64,000 bases of DNA, from contig NC_011978.1 of NCBI RefSeq assembly GCF_000018945.1, forward strand, positions 900,729 through 964,728, read 5' to 3'. Origin of the DNA: Thermotoga neapolitana DSM 4359 (GTDB taxonomy: Bacteria > Thermotogota > Thermotogae > Thermotogales > Thermotogaceae). The translations under genes and the position numbers were made by a program. Below the pieces are notes generated by a model. The model was given only the letters and a program-made list of their open reading frames with translations, ran no database searches and was not told the DNA's origin. Of this stretch, positions 1-8,180 are shown one piece after another; the first letter of the stretch is position 1, and every line of letters begins with the position of its first letter.

Positions 1-2222
1 ACTCCATCCACGACCCTGTGGGTGAACACCACGTTGCTTCCCTCTTCCTTTACAAGGATCGTTTTGTTCTGAACCTGAGGGAAGGAGTTTTCCAGATTCG
101 TCAGCTCGATGAAGTGTGTGGCAAAGAGAACCTTGCATCCTCTGGAGATGAGTTCTTCGGAAATCGCCCATGCGATGCTGATGCCATCCTGTGTGCCAGT
201 TCCCCTTCCCACTTCGTCCAGTAGAACCAGACTCTTTTTTGTGGCCTTTAAAAGAATGAGCGCCATTTCGTTCATTTCAACAAGGAACGTGCTCCGGCCA
301 CCAGCAAGATCGTCCCTTGCTCCCATCCTCGTGAATATCCTGTCGAACACGGGAAGAACTGCCTTTTTCGCCGGAACAAAGGAGCCGATCTGTGCCATGA
401 GAGAGATGAGTCCCACCTGTCTTATGAAAGTGGATTTCCCGCTCATGTTTGGGCCGGTTATCACCGTGAACCTCTTTTCATCGTCCATGTAGAGATCGTT
501 TTCCACAAAATCACGTGTGAATCTTTCAACGACCGGATGTCTTCCGCCGATTATCTCCATCCTATCCTCGGAAAAGGTGGGCCTCGTGTAGTTGTAGAGA
601 ATCGCATCGTAGGCCAGGGTGGCGAGCACGTCTATCCTGGCGAGTTCTTCTGAAATCTCAAGGAGAGTCTCCTTGTGTTTTTTCACTTCTTCGCACACAT
701 TCCTGAAGAGTTCCTTTTCGAGTTCTTCTATCCTTTCCTTTGCGGCCATTATCTTTGTTTCGAATTCTTTCAATTCCGGTGTGGTGAATCTCTCGGAGTT
801 CACAAGGGTCTGTTTCCTTTCGTAATCTTCGGGTACCTTGTCCAGGTTTGCCTTCGTCACCTCAATGTAGTAACCAAAGACCTGGTTGTATCCAACTTTG
901 AGTTTCTGTATTCCCGTTTTTTCTCTTTCCCTTTCCTCGAACTCTTTCAATTTCTCTTCGGAGTGCTCGAGAAGATCCCTGTACTCGTCCAGTTCCGGGG
1001 AAAACCCTCTTTTTATCACCTTTCCTTCTCCCGGACTGCCCGCAGGGTCGTCTTCGATGGCTTTACAGAGAAGATCGAAGAGAGAGTCTGGAAAGTTGAG
1101 TTTTTCGAAGAAGTCGAAATTTGATAGCTCCTCGTTCAGTTCCGGCACGACACTCAAGGTCTCCCTCAGTGCCACAAGATCTCTCGGAATAGCCCGGTTG
1201 TACTCCACCCTTGAGACGATCCTTTCAACGTCTCGCACCCTGGAAAGAAGATTTCTGATCTGTTCCAGTTTCAGCCTGTCCTCCTTCAATTTCTCAACGG
1301 CGTTGAGTCTGTCCTCTATCTGCTGTCTATCGGTCAGTGGATGAAGGATCCACTTCTTCAGAAGCCTTGCACCCATGGGTGTTTCTGTGTGGTTCAGAAC
1401 ATCGAAGAGGTTCTTTCCCTTCTCACCAGGAATGAGGGAGAGATTCTCCACCGTGGCAGAGTCGAGTATCATGAAGTTCTTTCTGGAAATGGTGACTGGT
1501 GGTTTCAGGTTCAATTTTTCAGAGATCATCGTGTATTTGATGTACTTTATCAAAGCCGAAAGTGATTTCATGGCAAGCGAAGAGAGTTCGAAGTGGTGTA
1601 TGTCCTCTATTCCATAGATCCTTTTCACTTCCTCTTCGGGCTCGGAGAAGTACCATTCATCGATAACTTCGATGTATACGCCGGGAAGCTTTTCTCTCAC
1701 CTCCGATTCGAGACCTTCCGGACAGACGATTTCAGATACAGAGTAGGCCTTCATCAGGTCCAGGACTTCCTGTTCATCGATGCTTTCATGAATCAACACC
1801 TCTCCGGTAGAAACATCGCAGAACACGGCACAGTATTTCTCTTTTTCCCTGACAAGGACAACCATGTAGTTGTTCGTTTCACTGAGGAACTCGTCTTCCA
1901 CTATAGCTCCAGGAGTTACAACACGTGTGACCTCCCTCCTGATGAGTTTTTTCGATTTTGAAGGCTCTTCCATCTGATCACAGATGGCGACCTTGTAGCC
2001 TGCCTCAACCAGTTTTTTCAGGTAGGTGTTCAGAGCATGGTACGGTATCCCCGCCATGGGAGCATCCTGTCTTTTTGTGAGAACGATGTTCAAAACCTTC
2101 GACACGGTCTTGGCGTCTTCGAAGAACGCCTCGTAAAAATCTCCCAGACGAAACAGAAGGATGGAATCCTTATACTGTTCTTTTATCTTCAGGTACTGTT
2201 CCATGAGAGGTGTCATCTTCAT
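1..2222 (-). CDS. mutS: DNA mismatch repair ATPase MutS (3' end beyond window)
   Basis: Recognises mismatched bases in DNA and starts repair through an ATP-driven clamp. The minus strand is open from the ATG at 2222 to the window edge, giving about 740 codons of an expected ~790. The N-terminal mismatch-reading motif (RLGDFYEAF) has the Phe-x-Glu pair. The C-terminal ATPase shows Walker A GPNMSGKST at about residues 590-598 (+ strand near 430-455), followed by the Walker B/signature stretch LLDEVGRGT near 210-235. Only the last part of the ATPase and dimerisation tail is missing. The start ATG overlaps the stop of the upstream acetyltransferase by 4 bp (ATGA), so the two are translationally coupled. 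The missing end is a window effect, not a truncation. Confidence 0.97.
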   Translation of the reverse strand, partial: MKMTPLMEQYLKIKEQYKDSILLFRLGDFYEAFFEDAKTVSKVLNIVLTKRQDAPMAGIPYHALNTYLKKLVEAGYKVAICDQMEEPSKSKKLIRREVTRVVTPGAIVEDEFLSETNNYMVVLVREKEKYCAVFCDVSTGEVLIHESIDEQEVLDLMKAYSVSEIVCPEGLESEVREKLPGVYIEVIDEWYFSEPEEEVKRIYGIEDIHHFELSSLAMKSLSALIKYIKYTMISEKLNLKPPVTISRKNFMILDSATVENLSLIPGEKGKNLFDVLNHTETPMGARLLKKWILHPLTDRQQIEDRLNAVEKLKEDRLKLEQIRNLLSRVRDVERIVSRVEYNRAIPRDLVALRETLSVVPELNEELSNFDFFEKLNFPDSLFDLLCKAIEDDPAGSPGEGKVIKRGFSPELDEYRDLLEHSEEKLKEFEEREREKTGIQKLKVGYNQVFGYYIEVTKANLDKVPEDYERKQTLVNSERFTTPELKEFETKIMAAKERIEELEKELFRNVCEEVKKHKETLLEISEELARIDVLATLAYDAILYNYTRPTFSEDRMEIIGGRHPVVERFTRDFVENDLYMDDEKRFTVITGPNMSGKSTFIRQVGLISLMAQIGSFVPAKKAVLPVFDRIFTRMGARDDLAGGRSTFLVEMNEMALILLKATKKSLVLLDEVGRGTGTQDGISIAWAISEELISRGCKVLFATHFIELTNLENSFPQVQNKTILVKEEGSNVVFTHRVVDG

Positions 2223-2659
2223 CGTTCCACCACCTTTTCCATTCTCACGTGCGGAATGTTCGCTTCGTAGAATATCTCCCCTTTTACCTCGTATCCAAGC
2301 CTTTCGTAAAATCCTTTCACTTGGATTTGAGCGTTCAGAACGAGTTTTTTCGCCCCTCTCGATACGAGTTCTCTTTCTACCTCTTTCATGAGAAACCTGC
2401 CATAACCCTTTCCGCGTTCTTCCTTTAAAATTGCAACGCGCTCTATCTTGAAAATCCCTTTGCCGATTCTTCTTATCCTGGAGACACCCACGTACTTTCC
2501 GTTCACTTCCAGAAGAGCATGCAGACTTTCTGGATCTTTTCCATCCAGTTCGTCTTCCTCTGATACCTTCTGCTCTTCTATGAACACCTTTCTTCTGATC
2601 TCAAACGCCTTTTCCATGAGATCACTGCCACCTTCGAAAAAGATCACACGCACCCTCAT
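2219..2659 (-). CDS. GNAT-family N-acetyltransferase
   Basis: About 146 residues of a GNAT acetyltransferase that transfers acetyl from acetyl-CoA to an unknown amine. The fold signature is visible: an N-terminal FEIRRKVFIEEQ helix, a central RIERVAILKEERGKGYG segment carrying the acetyl-CoA-binding R/Q-x-x-G-x-G/A loop, and a C-terminal FYERLGYEVKGEIF strand. It resembles the ElaA/YjcF subgroup by the 'F..R..VF..EQ' opening. Start is uncertain among GTG 2662, ATG 2659 and GTG 2653, since the GAGAGG ribosome site lies almost on top of the first two. It is the first gene of a two-gene unit with mutS. Substrate cannot be read from sequence. Confidence 0.85.
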   Translation of the reverse strand: MRVRVIFFEGGSDLMEKAFEIRRKVFIEEQKVSEEDELDGKDPESLHALLEVNGKYVGVSRIRRIGKGIFKIERVAILKEERGKGYGRFLMKEVERELVSRGAKKLVLNAQIQVKGFYERLGYEVKGEIFYEANIPHVRMEKVVER

Positions 2660-2717
2660 CACCTCTCAGGATATTTTAACTCCAGGTGGTAGAATTTCCA
2701 GGAAGGGGGTGAAGGAC

Positions 2718-3890
2718 ATGAGGTCCTTGATAATTTTATCCATCCTGTCGATGACGGTCATGGCATCACCCGTGCTTCTACTTTTCGAAGACAGTGCGAT
2801 ACTCATGGAAGACGTTTCTGTGGACAAAACGATGAACATCACGATACCGGAAAACTGGGATGTTATGGACGTGCTTGGGGCAGAGAGCTGGTATGTTCTA
2901 CCGCAGGAAAAACTCTCCTGGGAAGATGTTATGAAGGGAAAGGTCGTCGAAATAGTGGAGAATCCTCCTGAGAGATCTGAACTTGTGAGTCTGTCGCCTC
3001 TTGTTTTCAGGAAAGGAAAAAAGTACTTCTTATACAGCACCACTCTGGAGAAATGGCTGGCGTTCGACTACGAAGAATCAAAAAGTGAGCGAACACTCGT
3101 TTTGAACGGTCAGGGAGAGGTAACGATACTGCTTCGCTCCAGCGCAGGCTGGAATGTCCAGTACTATCTTTTTGAAAATCTCCTGATCGGGAACGCTTTC
3201 CTTTCTGTCTCTGGCGTGGATCGTGCAGAAGTTTTTCTTGTTTCAAGGCGCCTGAAAGAAACATCGACGAAAGAAGTCTTTGCCATGAGCAGGGTTCTTT
3301 CCGAGAAGACACCCGAAGAATATGAAGCCGAAGAGGTGAAAATCTACCGCCTTGGAGAAGTAGAAAATCTGAACAGATCCCCCGTTGTGGAGTTTTTGCG
3401 AACGAACCTGTCGGATCTGGAGGAATTCTACGAATACGAATTCAGCGTGAGTGATCGAAGTTTCGATTTTCGGAAGACCACGTTTACAAAGAAGTTCAAA
3501 ACCACCGTTGACCTTCCAAAGGGTACGGTGAACATCTTCTCGAAGGTGGCTGGAATGAATTTGTTCGTTGGGAAAACAGATATAGTGGATGCCCCAAAGA
3601 ATACCCCACTGGAGATTCCAGTGACATCCTCGTGGGACGTGCGTGTGAAGGGGGATCTTCTGGAAGAAAAAGAATACAAAGATTTCCATGAGAGACACTG
3701 GAAAGTGACGATCCAGAATCTTGGAGAAAAAGAATCCAGGGTGAGAATCACCGTATATGGAAGCGAGATGACATTGCAGAAGACCGCCGTTGAGCCGTCG
3801 AAAGTGACTTCTGACACGATCGTTTTTGATCTACCCGTCTCCGGCAGTTCAGAAAAAGAGATCGAGTTCACTGTGAGGAGCAGGTGGTGA
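2718..3890 (+). CDS. exported hypothetical protein, beta-rich, DUF4139-like
   Basis: 390 residues starting at ATG 2718, which has a GGGGGTG ribosome site; the open frame extends further upstream but there it runs antisense to the acetyltransferase. Residues 1-17 form a signal peptide (short positive start, hydrophobic LIILSILSMTV core, MASP cleavage region), so the protein is exported or membrane-anchored at the N-terminus. The rest alternates hydrophobic and polar residues as in beta-sandwiches, and the last ~100 residues (VTIQNLGEKESRVRITVYG and onward) look like the C-terminal sandwich of DUF4139 proteins. That family call is by eye and weak. It heads a plus-strand unit with the DMT transporter (4-nt gap). 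Function is unknown. Confidence 0.7.
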   Translation: MRSLIILSILSMTVMASPVLLLFEDSAILMEDVSVDKTMNITIPENWDVMDVLGAESWYVLPQEKLSWEDVMKGKVVEIVENPPERSELVSLSPLVFRKGKKYFLYSTTLEKWLAFDYEESKSERTLVLNGQGEVTILLRSSAGWNVQYYLFENLLIGNAFLSVSGVDRAEVFLVSRRLKETSTKEVFAMSRVLSEKTPEEYEAEEVKIYRLGEVENLNRSPVVEFLRTNLSDLEEFYEYEFSVSDRSFDFRKTTFTKKFKTTVDLPKGTVNIFSKVAGMNLFVGKTDIVDAPKNTPLEIPVTSSWDVRVKGDLLEEKEYKDFHERHWKVTIQNLGEKESRVRITVYGSEMTLQKTAVEPSKVTSDTIVFDLPVSGSSEKEIEFTVRSRW

Positions 3891-3893
3891 GGT

Positions 3894-4760
3894 TTGTTAA
3901 AAGCACTGCTCAGTCTGCTTTTCGTCACGTTCATCTGGGGTTCCACGTTTCCTCTTCAGAAAATAGCGCTGGTGGGGGCCTCTCCCACCTTTTATATCGC
4001 TGTCAGGTTCACTGTAGCAGCTGTTCTTTCTTATCTTTTGTTTGGAAAGGGAAACTTCAGGTACGGAGCGATCCTGGGTGTTGTTCTCGGTGTAGCGTAC
4101 ACCGCACAGACGTGGGGGCTCACACTCACCACTTCCACAAAGAGTGGTTTCATAACGTCGCTTTACATAGTGTTTGTTCCGATCTTCGCCTACTTCATAG
4201 AGAAAGAAGTTCCCACACCTTTTCAGATCGTTTCGTTTCTTGTGGGATCGCTGGGACTCTATATGATCTCTGGAAGAATCGAAGGACTCAACCTGGGGGA
4301 CCTTCTGACGGTTTTCTGTGCGGTGGGCTTTGCTCTTCATGTGGTGCTGATAACACGATTTTCAAAACGGGTTGACGAAAAAGACCTTCTCTTTCCCCAG
4401 TTTCTCGTGGTCACCGTATTCAACCTGATTCTGAGTCTGTTCTTCAAAGACTGGAGATTCAACTTCCTTGCGTTTGGAAGTGCACTCTTCACAGCCGTGT
4501 TCGCTACGATACTCGCCATTTATCTTCAGGCGAAGTATCAGAAGGTGCTTGGAAACAACATATCGGCTCTTGTTTTTCTTGGAGAACCTGTTTTCGCGGC
4601 GAGTCTTTCCTATCTTGTTCTGGGGGAAACTCTCTCTTCAGAACAGATGATCGGATCGTTTCTTCTTCTGGCCTCCATTTTACTTTCCAGTCTCGAACGT
4701 GCTAAAATAGTTCGCAGTACGAACCAAAAGGGGAGGGATGAACATGAAGGTGCTCTTTAA
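3894..4760 (+). CDS. EamA/DMT-superfamily transporter
   Basis: 288-residue polytopic inner-membrane protein of the drug/metabolite transporter superfamily. The opening LLFVTFIWGSTFPLQKIAL is the classic EamA signature (WGSTF), and a second EamA half begins near residue 150 and ends in GEPVFAASLSYLVLGETL, the usual TM9-TM10 motif. About ten membrane segments are expected. Start is TTG 3894 after a GGTGGTGAGG ribosome site, 4 nt after the upstream stop. The end overlaps the start of the amidohydrolase gene by about 20 bp. The substrate (amino acid, nucleobase or metabolite) cannot be told from sequence. Confidence 0.9.
   Translation: MLKALLSLLFVTFIWGSTFPLQKIALVGASPTFYIAVRFTVAAVLSYLLFGKGNFRYGAILGVVLGVAYTAQTWGLTLTTSTKSGFITSLYIVFVPIFAYFIEKEVPTPFQIVSFLVGSLGLYMISGRIEGLNLGDLLTVFCAVGFALHVVLITRFSKRVDEKDLLFPQFLVVTVFNLILSLFFKDWRFNFLAFGSALFTAVFATILAIYLQAKYQKVLGNNISALVFLGEPVFAASLSYLVLGETLSSEQMIGSFLLLASILLSSLERAKIVRSTNQKGRDEHEGAL
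4683..4718 (+). promoter_or_regulatory. possible internal promoter before the amidohydrolase
   Basis: Inside the end of the transporter gene lies TGCTAAAAT (about 4699-4707), an extended -10 box, with TTACTT about 17 nt upstream as a weak -35. Similar TG-N-TAAAAT boxes precede ruvB and efp in this window. It could give the amidohydrolase its own transcript. This is pattern matching only. Confidence 0.3.
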
Positions 4761-5898
4761 AAACGCGATGGTATTTCCCATCTCTTCAAAACCCTTTAAA
4801 GGAGACGTTCTGGTCTCGAACGGAAAGATAGAGAAGGTGGGGGAAAACCTTGAAGATCCAGACGCCGAAATCGTTGATCTGACCGGAAAGTTCCTTTTTC
4901 CTGGCTTCATAGATGCTCACTCGCACATCGGCCTTTTCGAAGAGGGGGTAGGCTACTATTACAGCGATGGAAACGAAGCAACGGATCCTGTCACTCCCCA
5001 TGTGAAGGCACTGGACGGCTTCAACCCGCAGGACCCGGCGATCGAGAGGGCTCTTGCCGGTGGAGTCACAACGGTGATGATCGTTCCTGGAAGCGCCAAT
5101 CCGATAGGCGGGCAGGGAAGCGTTGTGAAATTCAAGTCCATCGTTGTGGAAGAGTGTGTGATGAAAGACCCTGCAGGCCTGAAGATGGCGTTCGGTGAAA
5201 ACCCAAAAAGAGTTTACGGTGAAAGAAAACAGACCCCCTCAACGAGGATGGGAACGGCCGGTGTGATCAGAGATTACTTCATAAAAGTGAAAAACTACAT
5301 GAAGAAAAAGGAACTCGCAGAGAAAGAGGGAAAAGAGTTCACCGAAACGGATCTGAAGATGGAAATCGGAGGGATGGTTTTGAGAAAGAAGATCCCCGCA
5401 CGAATGCACGCCCATCGGGCAGACGACATCCTCACAGCCATCAGGATAGCCGAGGAGTTCGGTTTCAACCTTGTGATAGAGCACGGAACGGAAGCCTACA
5501 AGATCTCCAGGATCCTTGCAGAAAAGAACGTACCTGTCGTTGTAGGGCCACTTCTCACTTTCAGAACGAAACTGGAACTGAAGGATCTCACAATGGAGGC
5601 CATCGCAAAACTCATGAAAGATGGAGTGCTCATTGCATTGATGTGTGATCATCCGGTGATTCCACTCGAATTTGCAACAGTCCAGGCAGCAACCGCCCTG
5701 AGATACGGTGCAAAAGAGGAAGAACTCCTGAAGATCTTGACGGTGAATCCTGCGAAGATCCTTGGGATGGAAGACAGGTTGGGTACCATAGAGCCTGGAA
5801 AGGATGCCGATCTTGTGGTGTGGAGTGGTCATCCGTTCGACATGAAATCCAGGGTAGAGAGGGTTTTCATAGAAGGAACTGAAGTCTTCAGAAGATGA
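4744..5898 (+). CDS. amidohydrolase (imidazolonepropionase/dihydroorotase-like)
   Basis: About 384 residues of a metal-dependent TIM-barrel amidohydrolase. Visible metal-site elements are the FPGFIDAHSHIG motif after strand 1 (H-x-H), MHAHRADD with a second histidine, VIEHGTEA with a third, and ALMCDHP with the catalytic aspartate. The N- and C-terminal strands (KIEKVGENL; TVNPAKILGMEDRLGTIEPG; DLVVWSGHPFD) form the usual composite beta-sandwich. This subgroup is often labelled imidazolonepropionase-like without proof; the substrate is unknown. ATG 4744 has GGGAGGG 6 nt upstream; ATG 4738 is an alternative. Likely cotranscribed with the DMT permease, which suggests but does not show a transport/hydrolysis pair. 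Confidence 0.9.
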   Translation: MKVLFKNAMVFPISSKPFKGDVLVSNGKIEKVGENLEDPDAEIVDLTGKFLFPGFIDAHSHIGLFEEGVGYYYSDGNEATDPVTPHVKALDGFNPQDPAIERALAGGVTTVMIVPGSANPIGGQGSVVKFKSIVVEECVMKDPAGLKMAFGENPKRVYGERKQTPSTRMGTAGVIRDYFIKVKNYMKKKELAEKEGKEFTETDLKMEIGGMVLRKKIPARMHAHRADDILTAIRIAEEFGFNLVIEHGTEAYKISRILAEKNVPVVVGPLLTFRTKLELKDLTMEAIAKLMKDGVLIALMCDHPVIPLEFATVQAATALRYGAKEEELLKILTVNPAKILGMEDRLGTIEPGKDADLVVWSGHPFDMKSRVERVFIEGTEVFRR

Positions 5899-5904
5899 GG
5901 GGCC

Positions 5905-6645
5905 TCAGATCACGAGGCCCCCATCCACTCCTATCACCTGTCCTGTGATGTAACTCGACTCGTCGGATGCAAGAAACAGGTAAACCTGTGCCACCTCTTC
6001 GGGTTTTCCAAACCGGCCGAGAGGTATTCTGGAGAGCGCCGCTTCGCGTGCTTTATCCGGGAGTTTCTCTGTCATCGGTGTCTCTATGAAACCGGGGGCC
6101 ACGGCGTTCACCCTGATGTTTCTCCCGGCGAGTTCTTTTGCCCACGTTTTTGTCATTCCAATGACACCTGCCTTGGAAGCAGCGTAGTTGGTCTGACCGG
6201 GATTTCCATAGACACCCACCACGGAGGATACGTTTATGATCGATCCGCTTCTTTGTTTGATCATGTGCGGAACCACCGCCTGTGTTACGTTGAAAACTCC
6301 CTTCAGGTTCACGTTTATCACCGCATCCCAGTCCTCTTCCTTCATTCTCACAAGAAGAGCATCCCTTGTTATTCCTGCGTTGTTCACCAGAACGTCGATG
6401 CGGCCGTATTTTTGAACAATGCTTTCCACAACCTCTTTTACCTGCTCTCTGTTCGTCACATCGAGTACGTAGGGTTCCACCTTTCCTGGAAGATCCTTCG
6501 CTTCCTCCACAAGGGTGTTGAGACTGGTTTCGGACACGTCACATGCGGCCACGATCGCACCTTCCTGAACAAAAAGAAGAGAAGCAGCCTTTCCTATTCC
6601 ACTTGCGGCTCCTGTGATCATACACACTTTTCCCTCAAGCCTCAT
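5905..6645 (-). CDS. fabG: 3-oxoacyl-[acyl-carrier-protein] reductase FabG
   Basis: 246-residue short-chain dehydrogenase that reduces 3-oxoacyl-ACP with NADPH in fatty-acid elongation. Rossmann motif TGAASGIGKA, then NNAG at the end of beta-4, catalytic Ser in INVSSVVGVYGNPGQ, and YAASK with the Tyr/Lys pair are all present. The C-terminal SYITGQVIGVDGGLVI is typical of FabG. ATG 6645 is chosen because AAGGAGGTG precedes it at the right distance; the open frame extends 14 codons further without support. It stands alone on the minus strand, convergent with the amidohydrolase (6 bp between stops) and divergent from the ATPase operon. Confidence 0.95.
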   Translation of the reverse strand: MRLEGKVCMITGAASGIGKAASLLFVQEGAIVAACDVSETSLNTLVEEAKDLPGKVEPYVLDVTNREQVKEVVESIVQKYGRIDVLVNNAGITRDALLVRMKEEDWDAVINVNLKGVFNVTQAVVPHMIKQRSGSIINVSSVVGVYGNPGQTNYAASKAGVIGMTKTWAKELAGRNIRVNAVAPGFIETPMTEKLPDKAREAALSRIPLGRFGKPEEVAQVYLFLASDESSYITGQVIGVDGGLVI

Positions 6646-6673
6646 GGATACACCTCCTTCAGGTCTTTTTAAA

Positions 6674-6682
6674 ATTGTACCA
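6674..6682 (-). promoter_or_regulatory. extended -10 element for fabG
   Basis: On the minus strand TGGTACAAT sits 29 bp before the fabG start, an extended -10 (TGn-TACAAT) without a good -35 at 17 bp. It is the only credible promoter element in the 139-bp divergent gap on this strand. Confidence 0.4.
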
Positions 6683-6752
6683 TGCACATTGACTTAAAGG
6701 AGTGTTAACAACTGAAAGTCTCAATTGAAACACCGTAGGTCATGCAAAGGAG

Positions 6753-6758
6753 TATAAT
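6753..6758 (+). promoter_or_regulatory. TATAAT -10 box of the ATPase operon
   Basis: A consensus TATAAT lies 27 bp before the first gene of the ATPase operon, followed by the strong ribosome site AAGGAGGGTG at 6771-6780. No good -35 sits at 17 bp; a TTGAAA occurs at 6725 but with a 22-bp spacer. The promoter may be weak or activator-dependent. Confidence 0.45.
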
Positions 6759-6784
6759 CTATTCACATGTAAGGAGGGTGAAAG

Positions 6785-7852
6785 ATGCGATTGTTTCTCA
6801 TAGGCATCGCGTTCACGCTGATTGGTCTTTCGGTTTTGAAGATTCTAGACACTTACATGTTTGTCATCCCTGAAAGGGATCTCATATACAAAAACATCCG
6901 GCGCATAGAAAAAGAGAAACTAACAGACAATTTTACCTTCGTTGTGTTTGGTGATAACAAAAACTCCATCTCCACCTTCTCCAAATTGATAAGTGCGGTG
7001 AACGAAGACCCTGTTGTTTCCTTTGCAATCAACACGGGTGATATGGTTTTTGATGGTTCTGTGTTCAAATGGGGATTGTATTTGAAGCAACTCAAGAGAT
7101 TCAAAGTACCCGTGCTCCACGTTCCAGGAAACCATGATCTAGCGGACGATCCAGGAAATTATCTGAAAATCTTTGGACCCCTCTACTATTCCTTCCATGT
7201 GGGAAATTCCTACTTCATAGTGTTGAACAATGCGAACGAAAAATGTGTTGATTCATATCAATTGGCATGGCTGGAAGGGGAACTTGAAAAATCCAGATCT
7301 TACAAGTACAGGTTTGTCTTCATGCACGTTCCGATATACGACCCCAGGGTAAAAAAGCAACCGGGACACTCCATGAAAGACTTGAAAAATGCTCTCACTC
7401 TCTTGAACATTCTAAAGAAGTACGATATTACTATGGTCTTTGCCGGGCACATCCACGGTTACTTCAGAGGAGAATGGAACGGTGTGCCGTATATCATCAC
7501 AGGGGGAGCGGGTGCAGAGCTCTTCGGCACTAATCCTGAGCACTATTTTTATCACTTCATAAAGGTTCATGTCTCACCAAAGGGTGTAAACTATGAGGTA
7601 ATAAAACTTCCAACCCCCGATTTCAACATCGTTGACAGGATATTTCACACTTTCTGGATTTATACGTACTCCTTCGTGCTTCAAAACTATTGGATAGTAC
7701 TCTTTGGTACAGGCTTTTTCATGCTGAGTGCTGTCGTTATCTCTAGCAAAGAACAGGAGATAGCAAACTTTCTGATGAGAAGAAGAATTATCAGATTCGT
7801 GGTGAAGATCTGGAAATCTCTCGGAAAAATGAGCGGAAGGGGGAAGATATGA
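6785..7852 (+). CDS. membrane-anchored calcineurin-like metallophosphoesterase
   Basis: 355 residues. An N-terminal membrane segment (about residues 3-22) and a C-terminal one (about 300-319) bracket a metallophosphoesterase domain with the ordered motifs FVVFGDNKN, NTGDMVFDG, VPGNHDLADD, FMHVPIYD and AGHIHGYFRG, i.e. the metal ligands of the calcineurin fold. It would act on a phosphoester at a membrane face; the substrate is unknown. It is the first gene of the ATPase operon: its TGA is followed immediately by the GTG of the next gene, so cotranscription is very likely. It is not a known V-ATPase subunit, which makes the linkage notable. The two-anchor topology would place both termini on the same side of the membrane. 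Confidence 0.88.
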   Translation: MRLFLIGIAFTLIGLSVLKILDTYMFVIPERDLIYKNIRRIEKEKLTDNFTFVVFGDNKNSISTFSKLISAVNEDPVVSFAINTGDMVFDGSVFKWGLYLKQLKRFKVPVLHVPGNHDLADDPGNYLKIFGPLYYSFHVGNSYFIVLNNANEKCVDSYQLAWLEGELEKSRSYKYRFVFMHVPIYDPRVKKQPGHSMKDLKNALTLLNILKKYDITMVFAGHIHGYFRGEWNGVPYIITGGAGAELFGTNPEHYFYHFIKVHVSPKGVNYEVIKLPTPDFNIVDRIFHTFWIYTYSFVLQNYWIVLFGTGFFMLSAVVISSKEQEIANFLMRRRIIRFVVKIWKSLGKMSGRGKI

Positions 7853-8176
7853 GTGGAGCGCAGCGTGGAAGAGATCGTGAAAACTCTGGTGGAAAGAGAA
7901 AAGCGCTTCAAGGAACAGTTACGGAAACTGGAGGAAGAGATGGAAAGTGAATACAAAATAGAACTGGAGAAATTGAAAGTGCTCGAGGAGCAGAGGAAAA
8001 AGACGATAAACATGCGGTATGGAGAAGTCATTGAAAACGCAAAGATGGAGATAAAAAGGTTGGAAGCAAAGATAGAAAGGGAGCGTGTGGAGATGAAAGA
8101 ACGCATGGAGAAAATAAGAAATCAGATCGATGAACTCGTCACAGAAATATTGAACACACTGTTACCAGAGGAGTGA
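7853..8176 (+). CDS. V-type ATPase peripheral-stalk subunit G/H-like coiled coil
   Basis: 107 residues, almost entirely a charged coiled coil rich in Glu, Lys and Arg with heptad spacing (for example KRFKEQLRKLEEEMESEYK). This matches the small G/H (NtpF/AhaH) partner of subunit E in the peripheral stalk. There is no catalytic motif, so the call rests on composition, size and being the gene directly before subunit C. GTG 7853 abuts the preceding stop. Subunits of this type diverge too fast for a sure call by eye, but no other gene in the operon fills the role. Confidence 0.75.
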   Translation: MERSVEEIVKTLVEREKRFKEQLRKLEEEMESEYKIELEKLKVLEEQRKKTINMRYGEVIENAKMEIKRLEAKIERERVEMKERMEKIRNQIDELVTEILNTLLPEE

Positions 8177-8180
8177 TAGA

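Noticed and set aside
109-1965. Several plus-strand frames of 70-150 codons over the first 2 kb
   Set aside because: They lie antisense to mutS, whose minus-strand frame is open throughout with Walker motifs; their translations are low-complexity Ser/Phe-rich shadows.
5899-5921. GGGGCCTC/GAGGCCCC hairpin between the amidohydrolase and fabG as a shared terminator
   Set aside because: No T-run follows on either strand and most of it is inside the fabG coding end.
6725-6758. TTGAAA as the -35 for the ATPase operon
   Set aside because: The spacer to TATAAT is 22 bp, too long for a standard promoter; only the -10 is listed.
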